This document shows, in pieces, positions 44,920 to 55,056 of a DNA stretch of 62,284 nucleotides (positions are counted from its first letter, which is position 1; every line of letters begins with the position of its first letter). Origin of the DNA: Ignavibacteriales bacterium (lineage in GTDB: Bacteria; Bacteroidota; Ignavibacteria; UBA10030; UBA8401); assembly GCA_026390635.1 (NCBI GenBank), contig JAPLFO010000150.1, positions 1-62,284 of the forward strand. The letters run 5' to 3'. The position numbers and the translations under genes are program-made. The notes under the pieces were generated by a model. That model did not search any database. It was given only the letters and a program-made list of their open reading frames with translations, and was not told the DNA's origin.

Positions 44920-47900
44920 ATGGCTCGCACAGCCTCAAAAATTTTCTACTACGTCAGCGTCGTAGTGTTGTTGATCCTTTTGATCGTCGTCGGGTATACA
45001 CAAACCGTCTCGTTCAAGAAGTCACTGCGCTCGACAGCCCTCGCCTCGGCGGAAGAGTATTTAAACGCAAAGATCTACCTCGGCGAGATCAAGGGCAATC
45101 TCTTTACCGGCTTCCAGGTCGATACTGTCGCGATGTACGTTGACGGCTCCCTTTGTGCAATGATCCAGAATGTGGATCTGCATTATGATCCACTTGCCCT
45201 GTGGAACAAGCACATCGCGCTGACATCTCTCGAGCTCACGCATCCATCGTTCGCGCTGATTCGGTATCGGGACGGTTCATGGAATGTCGATCGTATTGTG
45301 AAGCAAAAGAGCGAACCGGACACAACGCCCTCGCCGTGGACGATTGTGGTAAAGAGATTGAAGATTGACGATGCCCATTTTCGCGTGTACGATTCGACAG
45401 CATCACCCGTTTACAGTCTGACAGACTCGCTTGCCCGAAGGAAGATCAATTTTTCTGATCTTGATCTGCGCGGAATCAATTTGGACCTCTCTGCCGAAAT
45501 TTCCGCGGCCGAGCAATACGTGGCAATCCGCCGCCTGACCTGTGAATCTCCCCGTGAGGAATTTGAAATTCGCTCGTTCGCGGCGAATGTTCGGCATAAC
45601 AAAACCGCCACCTCGGTGGACGATTTTCGATTGAAGACAGCAGCGTCAAGCATTGAGCTCTCCGCAAAGACTGTCGGCGTGGATGTGTTCACAATCAAAG
45701 ACATCGCATCGTTGAAGCATGTGCCGGTCCGGGCAATCGTGCGGCAATCAACAGTGTCGTCATTCGAGCTGCAGCAATTTCTCCCCGAACTCTATTTTCT
45801 CCATGGTTCCGTGGACCTGAATCTCTCCGTTTCCGGCGAATTCGGCGATCTCGCAATAGAAGATCTGCGCGCTGATTTCAGCAAGACACATCTGAATCTT
45901 CGCGGTGCGCTTCGAAAGCTGGATACTCCGAAATTGCTGACGCTAGACGTGGAATCGCGCGGCTCCATTTTGCATCCTGCCGATGCGCCGGAACTATTGC
46001 CGTATTTTCATATCCCCTCGTTTCCGAATATCGGCGACATCGAAGTGAATTTCCATTACACCGGCATGCCGCTGGATTTTGCCGTTGTGATGTCGGCCCG
46101 AACGGATGCCGGAGATTTTTCGGTCGATGGCAGTATGGACCTGACTGAAGACGTCATGAAGTATAAGGCGGAATACTCCGGGCGTGGTGTGGATGTAGAG
46201 AGATTTTTCGACAGTCCGTCGCTTCGTTCCTACATCAACTGTTCCGGCGCCATTGAAGGACGCGGAACGTCGCTGGAAGATCTGGCAACCGGAGTGACAT
46301 TCAGAGCAGACTCTTCGTTGTGGAACAATATACCCATCTCTCAACTGCGGGCAAGCCTGACCGTGGAGCAAAAGACGATTGCCGCAATTCTTGGTGTGCG
46401 CTCTCTGCGTGGCGATATCTCCTTCCATTCCAATCTGACCTTTCTGGGGATTGTGCCGACATATTCGATTTCCGGAACGGGATCAAATGTGGATCTTGCT
46501 GCGCTCTTTCACGATGACTACTATTCATCTGCCCTGTCGTTTGATTTTGCGGGGCATGCGAGCGATACGGATCTGGAAAAGGTGCGCGGATTGCTGCAGA
46601 TTGACTTTCGTGAATCGCGATTCCGTTCATTTGTCTTCGACAGTGTGCATGCCTCTGTTTCGGTTGCGACAGATTCGCTCAACAACAAAGTTGTAAAAAT
46701 CACATCTCCCGTGGCGGATGCGTCCCTGTCCGGCACGTTTTCGTACGGATCACTGATTCGGAAAATCACTCATCAGTTCGACGTGCTGCGGGCCACGTAT
46801 CAGGCGCAGCGCGCCATGTTTGACACCGTCAAGACGGGATCAATGGTCACGACGAATCCGCGGTCTGCAGTCGATACTGCCAACCGCGCGCAGAATGCCT
46901 CACTTCGTTATTCTTTGCGACTGAAAAATCTTGCACCGCTCGCCCTTTTTCTCGACGAGCGTCCGTTTAATGCTGTCGGTGACATCGACGGATCAATTGA
47001 CGTGGATCGTGATGTACTGTCTGCACACGGAACGATTGATCTAAAGACCGGGCGGTACGTGCTCTCCGACGGAGATATTGCTCTCGAAAACATGAAGTTC
47101 GATTTCGCCGTGAATAATATTTCCGGAACGGGCATCTATACGGCGCAGAGGGACCCGACGTTGACGGCGTCGCTCGCAAGCGGGACGCTGTTCGTCGATG
47201 GCGCTGAATTTCATAATCTGGCCTTTGAATATGACTATCGCCAGCATCGAGCGGCATTTTCCTTCCGGGGCGATCTTGATACAACACTCTCCGCCGTTTG
47301 CAGCGGCAGCGTCGTGTTTTCCGACAGTGAGTATGCCATCCGGTGCAAACGACTCTCCGCTGTCTTCCAGGGATATGATGTGGCCGCAACATCTCCGTTT
47401 GGCGTTCGTCTCGGTGCCCGCGGTGTGGCGGTCGATTCCGTCACATTCCGTCATGACGATGAAGAAATCACGCTGCAGGGCGTGATGGGTTTTCACGGAA
47501 CAATTTTCGGGCATGCGGTTCTGAAGGATTTTCCACTGTCCAACATTTCGCATTTTGGCAGGGGAGCGGAGTTCCGGGAAAGCGCACAGCGGATGGAAGG
47601 AAAAGTGCAAGCGGAAATCAGCGTCACAGGCGGAGTCAGGTCTCCGGAAATACGGGGCTCGATCTCGATCGCTGATCTCGGATTTCGCGGGACGCCATTC
47701 GGAAACATCAACGGAATGGTGCGCTATGAAGGACGTGTTGCGAGCGTGAGCATGCAGCAGGCTCGTCCGAATCTGGCCGATAGTCTGTACGAATTTCTGG
47801 TCGTCGGAAGCATTCCGATGGATCTTGCCTTCGCGTCGGTGGCACATCGTTTCGACCTGGGCGGAATGGATCTGTACTTCCGCGCCAAGGGATTTCAGAT

Positions 47901-49443
47901 GAGCATCATCGATCCATTTATCGGAGAAGTCGACGATATGCGCGGTGAACTCCAGAGTGCAATTCACTGCACGGGATCTCTGGCATCGCCGCTGTTTTCA
48001 GGAACGGCATCTCTGCGCAACGGCGAATTCCTTCTCCGCGCGAACGGAATGAAATATCGTGCGGAAGGATCGATGGAATTACAGGACACGACCGTCACGA
48101 TGACGTCATTTGTGATGCGCAATCTTGCCAATGAATACTCCGATGGCCGGATGGATATTACGGGCCGTATTCTGATGCGCGGATTTGTTCCGAATGAATA
48201 CCATCTCACGGCGCGCGGCGAGCTGAAAGTACTCCAGGATGCCGGACGCTCGGGCAGGGCTGAAATGTACGGCGATTTGGTCGCGGCAACCGGAGACGAC
48301 GGTTTCCGGTTTGAGGGAACGTCGGCAAGGTCACAAGTCAGGGGCACGATATTGCTCCGGCAAGCGGACTTGACATTCCCTTCGAGTAAGCAGGCGCAGG
48401 CGACGCTGGCGTCCCGCTATGTAACGGTCAGCGTGGTGGACGATACGTCCAAAGCGTTGCCGGATACAGCGATAGCGCCGTCGCTGCTGTTGCGGAAGAA
48501 GCAGGCGACACAATTCTCCGCGGAAGCGCAATCTACATTTCTCGATGGACTTGGGTATGATCTCACCATTCAAACCCAGGGTGTCATCAAAGTCCGCATG
48601 ATGTTCAATCAGGCAACCAGCGAAGAACTATTTGCCGATCTGAATGGGAAATTGACATTGAGCAAAGAGCAGGATAATGTCCGATTGATCGGGTCGATCA
48701 ATGTGTCCGAAAGATCGTATTATACGTTCTATAAAAAATTTGATGCATCTGGCACGCTGACCTTTACCGGCAAACCGGACAATCCGCAATTGGACATCAA
48801 AGCACAATATTCGGGAACGCATCTCAACGTCCGTCCAGACACCGCCATCACGGAAAAGGTGACAGTCTCTTTGAGCATCACCGGCAACCGCTACGAGCCG
48901 AAATTGAAACTGGGACTGACGTTGACCGATCAGTCTAATATCGAAACGGAACGGCTGGGCGACGTCGAAGGCGATGCTATTTCATTTCTGCTGACATCTT
49001 CTCCGGGTGGTCCAGGAAAGTTTCGGGATGATCTGACCTCGAAAGACAAGCAGAATATTGCGACAACGCTCGGCGGCCCGATCGGGGAGGCATTGATTTC
49101 CGGATATGCGAATACGCTTCTCTCCGGCATCATGTTGGATTTTCTTCGCGCCAACAGCATCACTTTTGTCTCGACTGCTGAGCTTCGCTACGTTGGCGCA
49201 CAGCCGGACTTGCGCCTGAGTGGCGAGTTGTACAACGCGTACTGGAGTTTCGGCGGTCGCATCTTCAATGATATCAACAACGCGAACGTCAGCCTGCAGT
49301 TGCCGCTCGGATCACTGATTGGAAATGAAAAGATGCGCAATTTCATGGTAGAGCTCGAACGCAAGAACGATGCTCTGGATGCCGCAGATACGCGGCGTTC
49401 GTCAGTGACCGGCGCGCGTGTCTACTACAGAATAGCTTTCTAA
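44920..49443 (+). CDS. TamB/AsmA-like inner-membrane-anchored lipid-transfer or assembly protein
   Basis: 1507 residues. One N-terminal membrane helix (about 9-26) is followed by a very long periplasmic region of repeating beta strands and a C-terminal TamB (DUF490) domain, where NVSERSYYTFYKKF and NPQLDIKAQYSGTHLNV are typical. Such proteins form hydrophobic grooves spanning the periplasm and move phospholipids or help outer-membrane protein assembly. No TamA/BamA partner is adjacent, although the barrel protein at 51858 contains a BamA-like end. It begins at the base after the hldE2 stop, so LPS synthesis and envelope assembly are co-expressed. Confidence 0.82.
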   Translation: MARTASKIFYYVSVVVLLILLIVVGYTQTVSFKKSLRSTALASAEEYLNAKIYLGEIKGNLFTGFQVDTVAMYVDGSLCAMIQNVDLHYDPLALWNKHIALTSLELTHPSFALIRYRDGSWNVDRIVKQKSEPDTTPSPWTIVVKRLKIDDAHFRVYDSTASPVYSLTDSLARRKINFSDLDLRGINLDLSAEISAAEQYVAIRRLTCESPREEFEIRSFAANVRHNKTATSVDDFRLKTAASSIELSAKTVGVDVFTIKDIASLKHVPVRAIVRQSTVSSFELQQFLPELYFLHGSVDLNLSVSGEFGDLAIEDLRADFSKTHLNLRGALRKLDTPKLLTLDVESRGSILHPADAPELLPYFHIPSFPNIGDIEVNFHYTGMPLDFAVVMSARTDAGDFSVDGSMDLTEDVMKYKAEYSGRGVDVERFFDSPSLRSYINCSGAIEGRGTSLEDLATGVTFRADSSLWNNIPISQLRASLTVEQKTIAAILGVRSLRGDISFHSNLTFLGIVPTYSISGTGSNVDLAALFHDDYYSSALSFDFAGHASDTDLEKVRGLLQIDFRESRFRSFVFDSVHASVSVATDSLNNKVVKITSPVADASLSGTFSYGSLIRKITHQFDVLRATYQAQRAMFDTVKTGSMVTTNPRSAVDTANRAQNASLRYSLRLKNLAPLALFLDERPFNAVGDIDGSIDVDRDVLSAHGTIDLKTGRYVLSDGDIALENMKFDFAVNNISGTGIYTAQRDPTLTASLASGTLFVDGAEFHNLAFEYDYRQHRAAFSFRGDLDTTLSAVCSGSVVFSDSEYAIRCKRLSAVFQGYDVAATSPFGVRLGARGVAVDSVTFRHDDEEITLQGVMGFHGTIFGHAVLKDFPLSNISHFGRGAEFRESAQRMEGKVQAEISVTGGVRSPEIRGSISIADLGFRGTPFGNINGMVRYEGRVASVSMQQARPNLADSLYEFLVVGSIPMDLAFASVAHRFDLGGMDLYFRAKGFQMSIIDPFIGEVDDMRGELQSAIHCTGSLASPLFSGTASLRNGEFLLRANGMKYRAEGSMELQDTTVTMTSFVMRNLANEYSDGRMDITGRILMRGFVPNEYHLTARGELKVLQDAGRSGRAEMYGDLVAATGDDGFRFEGTSARSQVRGTILLRQADLTFPSSKQAQATLASRYVTVSVVDDTSKALPDTAIAPSLLLRKKQATQFSAEAQSTFLDGLGYDLTIQTQGVIKVRMMFNQATSEELFADLNGKLTLSKEQDNVRLIGSINVSERSYYTFYKKFDASGTLTFTGKPDNPQLDIKAQYSGTHLNVRPDTAITEKVTVSLSITGNRYEPKLKLGLTLTDQSNIETERLGDVEGDAISFLLTSSPGGPGKFRDDLTSKDKQNIATTLGGPIGEALISGYANTLLSGIMLDFLRANSITFVSTAELRYVGAQPDLRLSGELYNAYWSFGGRIFNDINNANVSLQLPLGSLIGNEKMRNFMVELERKNDALDAADTRRSSVTGARVYYRIAF

Positions 49444-49519
49444 CGGAATGCTTTCACGGGCGATCCGGGTCACAGAGTCGCCCGGTGATGCGCGAATCCC
49501 TATTGTAAGGAATGCGGTA

Positions 49520-51688
49520 ATGACCGATACAGAGTTGGAAAGACGAGTTCGCGAATTCTTTGACAAGCATCCGCGCGAATCTTTCAAATCCCGCCAGGTG
49601 GGGCATCGCTTGCATGTCCGCGGCGAAAAAGATTTTCAACTGCTGCGCGATGCTCTCCACGCCCTTGTCGAGAAACGAGTTCTTGCCTATGCGCGGCGGG
49701 ACGGTTATCATCGGCAGACTCCGTCGCGCGGATTGACAGGTGTGATCAGCGTCGGCAAGCGGGGCACCGCGTCGGTAACGATGAGCGACGACACGTTGGG
49801 GGTCGTGCAGATAGCTTCCAAATACCTCGGTACCGCACTTAACGGCGATACGGTCGAAGTTGCGCTCTTCGCGTTTCCAAAGAAAAAGAAGTCGGCATCG
49901 GGCCAACAAGAAGGAGAGATAGTCCGCATCGTCGAACGCGCGCATAAGGAATTTGTCGGCAATCTCGAACAGAGCCGCAGCTTCTTCTTCGTCGTGTGCG
50001 ATAATGCGACAATGCCGCGCGACATTTATGTCGCCCGCGAATCGCTCAACGGTGCGCAGCCCGGAGACAAAGTCGTCGTTTCTCTCGACGAATGGAAATC
50101 CGATCTGCAGAATCCGGAAGGACGAATCCTGGAAGTGCTCGGCCGCACCGGAAATGCGCGCATCGAAGTCGATGCGGTCATCAAAGCACATCGCCTGCCG
50201 CTGCACTTTCCAAGAGACGTTGAAGACGCTGCCCGTGCGATTCCGAATGAAATTCCGGAGACGTTGCTCCGCGGACGGTTGGATCTCCGGAAGGAAATTT
50301 GCTTTACCATCGATCCGGAAGACGCCAAAGACTTCGACGATGCAATTTCGCTGCAGGAGGTGGATGCAGAAACATTCCGACTGGGTGTTCACATCGCCGA
50401 TGTGAGCGCCTATGTGCGCGAAGGATCCGCGATCGATAAGGAAGCACGCCGGCGCGGCACGAGTGTCTACCTCGTCAATCAAGTCGTGCCGATGCTTCCG
50501 GAAAAGCTTTCGAACAATCTCTGCAGCCTGATGCCGAAAACCGACCGGCTTGCATTTTCCTGCATCATGGACGTTACGGCGAAAGGCGTTGTGAAGGACT
50601 ACCGGATCGTTCATACAATCATCCGGTCGAAGCGGCGTTTCACATACGAGGAAGTGGAAACAATTCTGGATGGAAAACCCGGCGATCATGCGGACATCCT
50701 GCATCGCATCTGGGCGATCGCTTCGGTTCTCCGGCGCGCACGCACCGCAAAGGGCAGCATCGACTTCAATTCTCCGGAGGCGAAATTCCGCTTTGATGCA
50801 TCCGGTTTGCCTGAAGAGATCATCGTGAAAAGGCAATTGAAGAGCCATCAGCTTGTTGAAGAGTGTATGCTGCTGGCGAATCAGACGGTTGCAAAGCATA
50901 TCGGCAAGCGGAAAGAGAAGCAATCACTGCATCCTTTTGTGTACCGCATTCATGCGGATCCGAATCGTGAGAAGCTAGAGGAATTGGCGGTTTTTGCGCA
51001 CAATTTCGGGCATACGCTGAACGTCTCCGCATCGGTGACGTCAAAGGCGCTGCAGAAGCTACTGCGCGACGTGGAAAATACACCGGAGCAGAATGTGATC
51101 ACCGAGGTGGCGCTGCGGTCGATGGCAAAAGCGGTGTATTCGACGGACAATATCGGCCATTTCGGACTCGCATTCGATTATTACACGCATTTCACCTCGC
51201 CGATCCGGCGATATCCCGATTTGATAGTACACCGTCTGCTGGATGAATATGAACACGGAATGCCGCTGCCGCGGGTGAAATTCATGATTGACGAATTACC
51301 GCAAATCTGTATCAGTGCATCCGAACGGGAACGCGTTGCCATGGAAGCGGAACGAGAATCTATCAAGGTCATGCAGGCGGAGTATATGAAACGCCACCTT
51401 GGCGACGAATTTGACGGCATCATCTCCGGCGTGACATCGTTCGGCTTGTTTATTGAAATCAATGACCTGTTGGTGCAGGGCATGCTGCATGTACGTGCGT
51501 TGGGAGACGACTACTACATGCATGATGAGAAGCACTACTCGCTCGTCGGGCAGCGATCCGGCCGAATCTTCCGTTTGGGAGATCCCATCCGGGTGCGATT
51601 GGCGCGTGTTAATCCGGAGCGCAGGGAAATCGATTTTGAATATGCCGAATCGGCACTACGTCCAAAAGAGAAGAAGAAACGACGATAG
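49520..51688 (+). CDS. rnr: Ribonuclease R (RNB family 3'-5' exoribonuclease)
   Basis: 722 residues. Degrades structured RNA from the 3' end. An N-terminal winged-helix region (to ~70), cold-shock domains (70-220), the RNB catalytic domain with the acidic cluster DPEDAKDFDDAI and YTHFTSPIRRYPDL, and a C-terminal S1 domain (GVTSFGLFIEI) with a basic tail are all visible. I prefer the ATG at 49520, which has AAGGA about 9 nt upstream; the frame also opens at 49448. A 489-codon frame on the opposite strand is only a shadow. Confidence 0.95.
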   Translation: MTDTELERRVREFFDKHPRESFKSRQVGHRLHVRGEKDFQLLRDALHALVEKRVLAYARRDGYHRQTPSRGLTGVISVGKRGTASVTMSDDTLGVVQIASKYLGTALNGDTVEVALFAFPKKKKSASGQQEGEIVRIVERAHKEFVGNLEQSRSFFFVVCDNATMPRDIYVARESLNGAQPGDKVVVSLDEWKSDLQNPEGRILEVLGRTGNARIEVDAVIKAHRLPLHFPRDVEDAARAIPNEIPETLLRGRLDLRKEICFTIDPEDAKDFDDAISLQEVDAETFRLGVHIADVSAYVREGSAIDKEARRRGTSVYLVNQVVPMLPEKLSNNLCSLMPKTDRLAFSCIMDVTAKGVVKDYRIVHTIIRSKRRFTYEEVETILDGKPGDHADILHRIWAIASVLRRARTAKGSIDFNSPEAKFRFDASGLPEEIIVKRQLKSHQLVEECMLLANQTVAKHIGKRKEKQSLHPFVYRIHADPNREKLEELAVFAHNFGHTLNVSASVTSKALQKLLRDVENTPEQNVITEVALRSMAKAVYSTDNIGHFGLAFDYYTHFTSPIRRYPDLIVHRLLDEYEHGMPLPRVKFMIDELPQICISASERERVAMEAERESIKVMQAEYMKRHLGDEFDGIISGVTSFGLFIEINDLLVQGMLHVRALGDDYYMHDEKHYSLVGQRSGRIFRLGDPIRVRLARVNPERREIDFEYAESALRPKEKKKRR

Positions 51689-51857
51689 CGGCACTTCTCC
51701 GCAGCCGGGAGTGTTGGAATATTGTGTCATGGTCTAGCAGAAAAGAATGGCCGTAGAAAGCGCAGTCCAGAAGGATCTGATCTGTGCTCTCTATGGCAAA
51801 TTGTTTTCCACTCTGAGCAGATACGAACTGTTGAATATACGTCTTCGTGAGGCATTT

Positions 51858-54800
51858 ATGAAAAAGCTGATACTCTGCGCATTGATCCTTTCAGCGGCAC
51901 TGGTGCAAAGCGCGCCGGCGCAGGAAGGAAACTTTGGGAAAAATAAAGTTCAGTATAAAAAATTCAACTGGCAGTTTATTCAGACCCGGCATTTTGACAT
52001 CTATTTCAGTGATGGCGGGGAGTACCTTGCAAATTTTACCGCTGCGGCCGCAGAGTCGGCCTATACGATGATCAGCAAAAGCTTCCGGTACCACATCAAC
52101 AACCGGATTCCCATCATGGTCTACAATTCGCACAATGACTTTCAGCAAACGAATGTCATCAGCGAATACCTTGAGGAGGGAATCGGCGGGGTGACGGAGC
52201 TTTTCAAGAATCGCGTCGTGCTTCCGTTTGAAGGAAACTACCGGATGTTCCGCCATGTCATTCACCACGAACTGGTGCACGCGGTGATCAATGACATGTT
52301 CTATGGCGGTTCCATCCAGTCCATCATTTCCAACAATGTGCGGCTGCAGCTTCCACTCTGGTTCAATGAAGGGCTTGCAGAATATGAGTCGCTCGTGTGG
52401 GATACCAACTCCGACATGTTCATGAGAGACGCAGCCCTGCATACCTATCTTCCACCGATCGAATATCTGAGCGGGTACTTTGCCTATCGCGGCGGCCAGT
52501 CCGTCTGGTACTACATCGCCAACAAATACGGAGAACAGAAGATCGCGGAGATTCTCAACCGCATTAAAGGGGCGCACAGCCTTGAACAGGGTTTCAAGAG
52601 TACGCTCGGCCTGACTATCGAAGAATTGAATGAGCGGTGGCAGAAGGAGCAAAAAGTTTTATACTGGCCTGACATTGCAAAACGCGAAGATCCGGCAGAC
52701 TTTGCAACACGGCTGACGAATCACGTGAAGGACGGAAACTTCTACAACACAAGCCCCACGATTTCACCGCAAGGCGACAAGATCGCATTTATTTCGGATC
52801 GGGACGATTATTTCGACGTTTTTGTCATGTCGACAATCGACCGGAAGGTGAAAAAAATTGTGGATGGTCAGCGGAGCAAGAATTTTGAAGAACTCCATCT
52901 ATTGACACCCGGAATTACCTGGTCGCCCGATGGAAAGAAGGTTGCATTGGCGGTCAAAAGCGGAGATCTGGATGCGATATTCCTTGTCGATGTGGGTTCG
53001 GGCGATGAAGAGAAACTTGAATTCCAATTGGACGGAATATTTTCCGTTGTCTGGTCTCCCACGGGCAATAAACTGGCGTTCGTCGGCAATAAGGAGGAGC
53101 GATCGGACGTCTATGTGTATGATATGGAGACGAAAAATCTGGACAATCTGACGGATGATTGCTTCAGCGATGCAGATCCGAGCTGGGGTCCGGATGGAAA
53201 AACGATCTATTTCTCGTCGGACCGGCGCAATTTTGCGTCACACGCGGACGTTCCGCCGAAATTTAAAATGTCACGGTATGATTTTTCGCAAATGGATGTT
53301 TACACCATTAGTCTCGACACCCGGCAAATCAAACGTATCACGGACTATTCCGGCAGCGATGAGACCTCACCGGTGCTCTCTCCTGACGGCAAGAAAATGC
53401 TCTATCTTTCGGACAGAAACGGAATTACAAACATCTACGAGCGAAATCTTGAAACAAACGAAGACAGACCCGTCAGCAATTCCGTCACCGGTATTATGCA
53501 ATTGTCTCTATCCGCGGACGGGAATAAGCTGACATTTTCCGCTCTCAACGAAGCCGGGTTCGATATCTACTTGATGAAGACGCCGTTTCAGAAAAAAATG
53601 CAGACAGCGGAGCTGGAACTGACGGAATACTTGAAGCGCAAACAACGGTCGCTGCAAAAGCCCGCACCAATCGTCGGCAAAATCAGTGACTCTCTTTCCA
53701 CCGCGAGAGCGGAAAAAGATACCGCCAGCGTGTATGGTGATAATGTCCGTATCGATTTTCATAATTACGTTTTCAATGAACCGTCGCGCCCCGAGTCCGT
53801 GCAGAACGAACCGGTCTACAGTGATACGGGGTTTGACATCGGCGACTCTCTCGATGAGAACGGCAACCTCAGGCCGAATAAGTACAAGCTCAATTTTTCT
53901 CCGGACATCGTCTATGGTAATGCGGCATTTAGTACATTTTATGGAGTGCAGGGAACGACCATGATGGCATTCTCGGATATGCTTGGCGATCATCAAATCT
54001 ATTTTCTCACGAACCTTTTGTTGGATTTGAAGAACAGCGACTACGTTCTCGCGTACTATTATTTGCCGTTGAAGGTGGACTTCGGATTCCAGGCATTTCA
54101 CAGTGCGCGCTTTCTCTATCTGAATGACTCGTATGGGGGCCTGTCGTTGTATCGGTTCAGGAACTGGGGAATGTCCGTCAGCGCATCCTACCCATGGGAC
54201 AAATTCAATCGGACGGAACTGGGCCTGATGTGGCTCAATCTGACACGCGAGAATATCGACTACACAGCCGCCGAGACACAACGACGGGTATTACTTGTGC
54301 CACAGGTGAGCTACGTGCACGACAACACGATGTGGGGGATCACGGCACCAAACAACGGAACGCGCTACAACGTTACGGCCATTGTCAGTCCCAAGATTGG
54401 GAGCGATGCGTTGGATTTTCAGACGGTAACATTTGACTATCGTACCTACATGAGGTTCTGGCACGATAATTCATTCGTCATCCGGTGGTCCGGCGGGGCG
54501 AGCATGGGGCCGAATGCGCAAAAATTCTTCATCGGCGGGACGGATGGATGGATCAACAGGGAGTTTGACTCCGGGGGCATTCCCATCGAGAATGTTGAAG
54601 ACTACGCGTTTTTGACGCCGGTACTGCCGCTGCGCGGGTACAATTACAATGTCAAGATGGGAACGAAATACGCCCTGATGAACTACGAAGTTCGCTATCC
54701 ATTAATTCGCTATCTGGTAACAGGTGGTCTGCCGATTGCGATGCAAAACATCACCGGTGCCGCTTTCATTGACGCGGGTTCCTGCTGGTCCACTGACAAG

Positions 54801-54986
54801 GCCTACAAAGGATTTTCGAAAAACGCAAACGGCGACATCGTTACGCAGGATTTTTTAATTGGCACCGGTTTCGGAATGAGAATGTTCCTTTTCGGTCTTC
54901 CGCTGAAGTTCGATGTTGCATGGTCCTACACGGTGGTCAATTTCTCAGAGCCGAAATATTATATCTCGCTCGGCGGAGATTTCTGA
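51858..54986 (+). CDS. Exported metallopeptidase, beta-propeller and outer-membrane barrel fusion
   Basis: 1042 residues with a signal peptide (KLILCALILSAALVQSAPAQ). Three parts can be seen. At 40-300, a gluzincin-type metallopeptidase: H137-E-L-V-H141 and the downstream ligand motif WFNEGLAEYE (168-177). At about 310-590, TolB-like propeller repeats (SPQGDKIAFISDRD, WSPDGKKVALAV, WGPDGKTIYFSSDRR). At about 690-1042, a BamA/surface-antigen-like barrel with LPLRGYNYN and a final GGDF ending in Phe. The start at 51858 is chosen because the signal peptide begins there; upstream in-frame codons are unlikely. It may bind and cut outer-membrane or secreted proteins. Function is unproven. Confidence 0.78.
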   Translation: MKKLILCALILSAALVQSAPAQEGNFGKNKVQYKKFNWQFIQTRHFDIYFSDGGEYLANFTAAAAESAYTMISKSFRYHINNRIPIMVYNSHNDFQQTNVISEYLEEGIGGVTELFKNRVVLPFEGNYRMFRHVIHHELVHAVINDMFYGGSIQSIISNNVRLQLPLWFNEGLAEYESLVWDTNSDMFMRDAALHTYLPPIEYLSGYFAYRGGQSVWYYIANKYGEQKIAEILNRIKGAHSLEQGFKSTLGLTIEELNERWQKEQKVLYWPDIAKREDPADFATRLTNHVKDGNFYNTSPTISPQGDKIAFISDRDDYFDVFVMSTIDRKVKKIVDGQRSKNFEELHLLTPGITWSPDGKKVALAVKSGDLDAIFLVDVGSGDEEKLEFQLDGIFSVVWSPTGNKLAFVGNKEERSDVYVYDMETKNLDNLTDDCFSDADPSWGPDGKTIYFSSDRRNFASHADVPPKFKMSRYDFSQMDVYTISLDTRQIKRITDYSGSDETSPVLSPDGKKMLYLSDRNGITNIYERNLETNEDRPVSNSVTGIMQLSLSADGNKLTFSALNEAGFDIYLMKTPFQKKMQTAELELTEYLKRKQRSLQKPAPIVGKISDSLSTARAEKDTASVYGDNVRIDFHNYVFNEPSRPESVQNEPVYSDTGFDIGDSLDENGNLRPNKYKLNFSPDIVYGNAAFSTFYGVQGTTMMAFSDMLGDHQIYFLTNLLLDLKNSDYVLAYYYLPLKVDFGFQAFHSARFLYLNDSYGGLSLYRFRNWGMSVSASYPWDKFNRTELGLMWLNLTRENIDYTAAETQRRVLLVPQVSYVHDNTMWGITAPNNGTRYNVTAIVSPKIGSDALDFQTVTFDYRTYMRFWHDNSFVIRWSGGASMGPNAQKFFIGGTDGWINREFDSGGIPIENVEDYAFLTPVLPLRGYNYNVKMGTKYALMNYEVRYPLIRYLVTGGLPIAMQNITGAAFIDAGSCWSTDKAYKGFSKNANGDIVTQDFLIGTGFGMRMFLFGLPLKFDVAWSYTVVNFSEPKYYISLGGDF

Positions 54987-55008
54987 TCCTCTCTTGAAAT
55001 GACACAAC

Positions 55009-55038
55009 AAAAATGCCCGGTTCGTGCCGGGCATTTTT
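55009..55038. terminator. Bidirectional intrinsic terminator
   Basis: AAAAATGCCCGG (55009-55020) pairs with CCGGGCATTTTT (55027-55038) around TTCGTG. The stem is 12 bp with A/T tracts at both ends, and it lies between the convergent barrel-fusion and permease genes. Confidence 0.9.
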
Positions 55039-55056
55039 GCGTGCGAGCCGTAGAAT

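Noticed and set aside
49454-50923. 489-codon frame on the minus strand
   Set aside because: It lies opposite the RNase R gene, whose domains are unmistakable, and its own translation has no family features.
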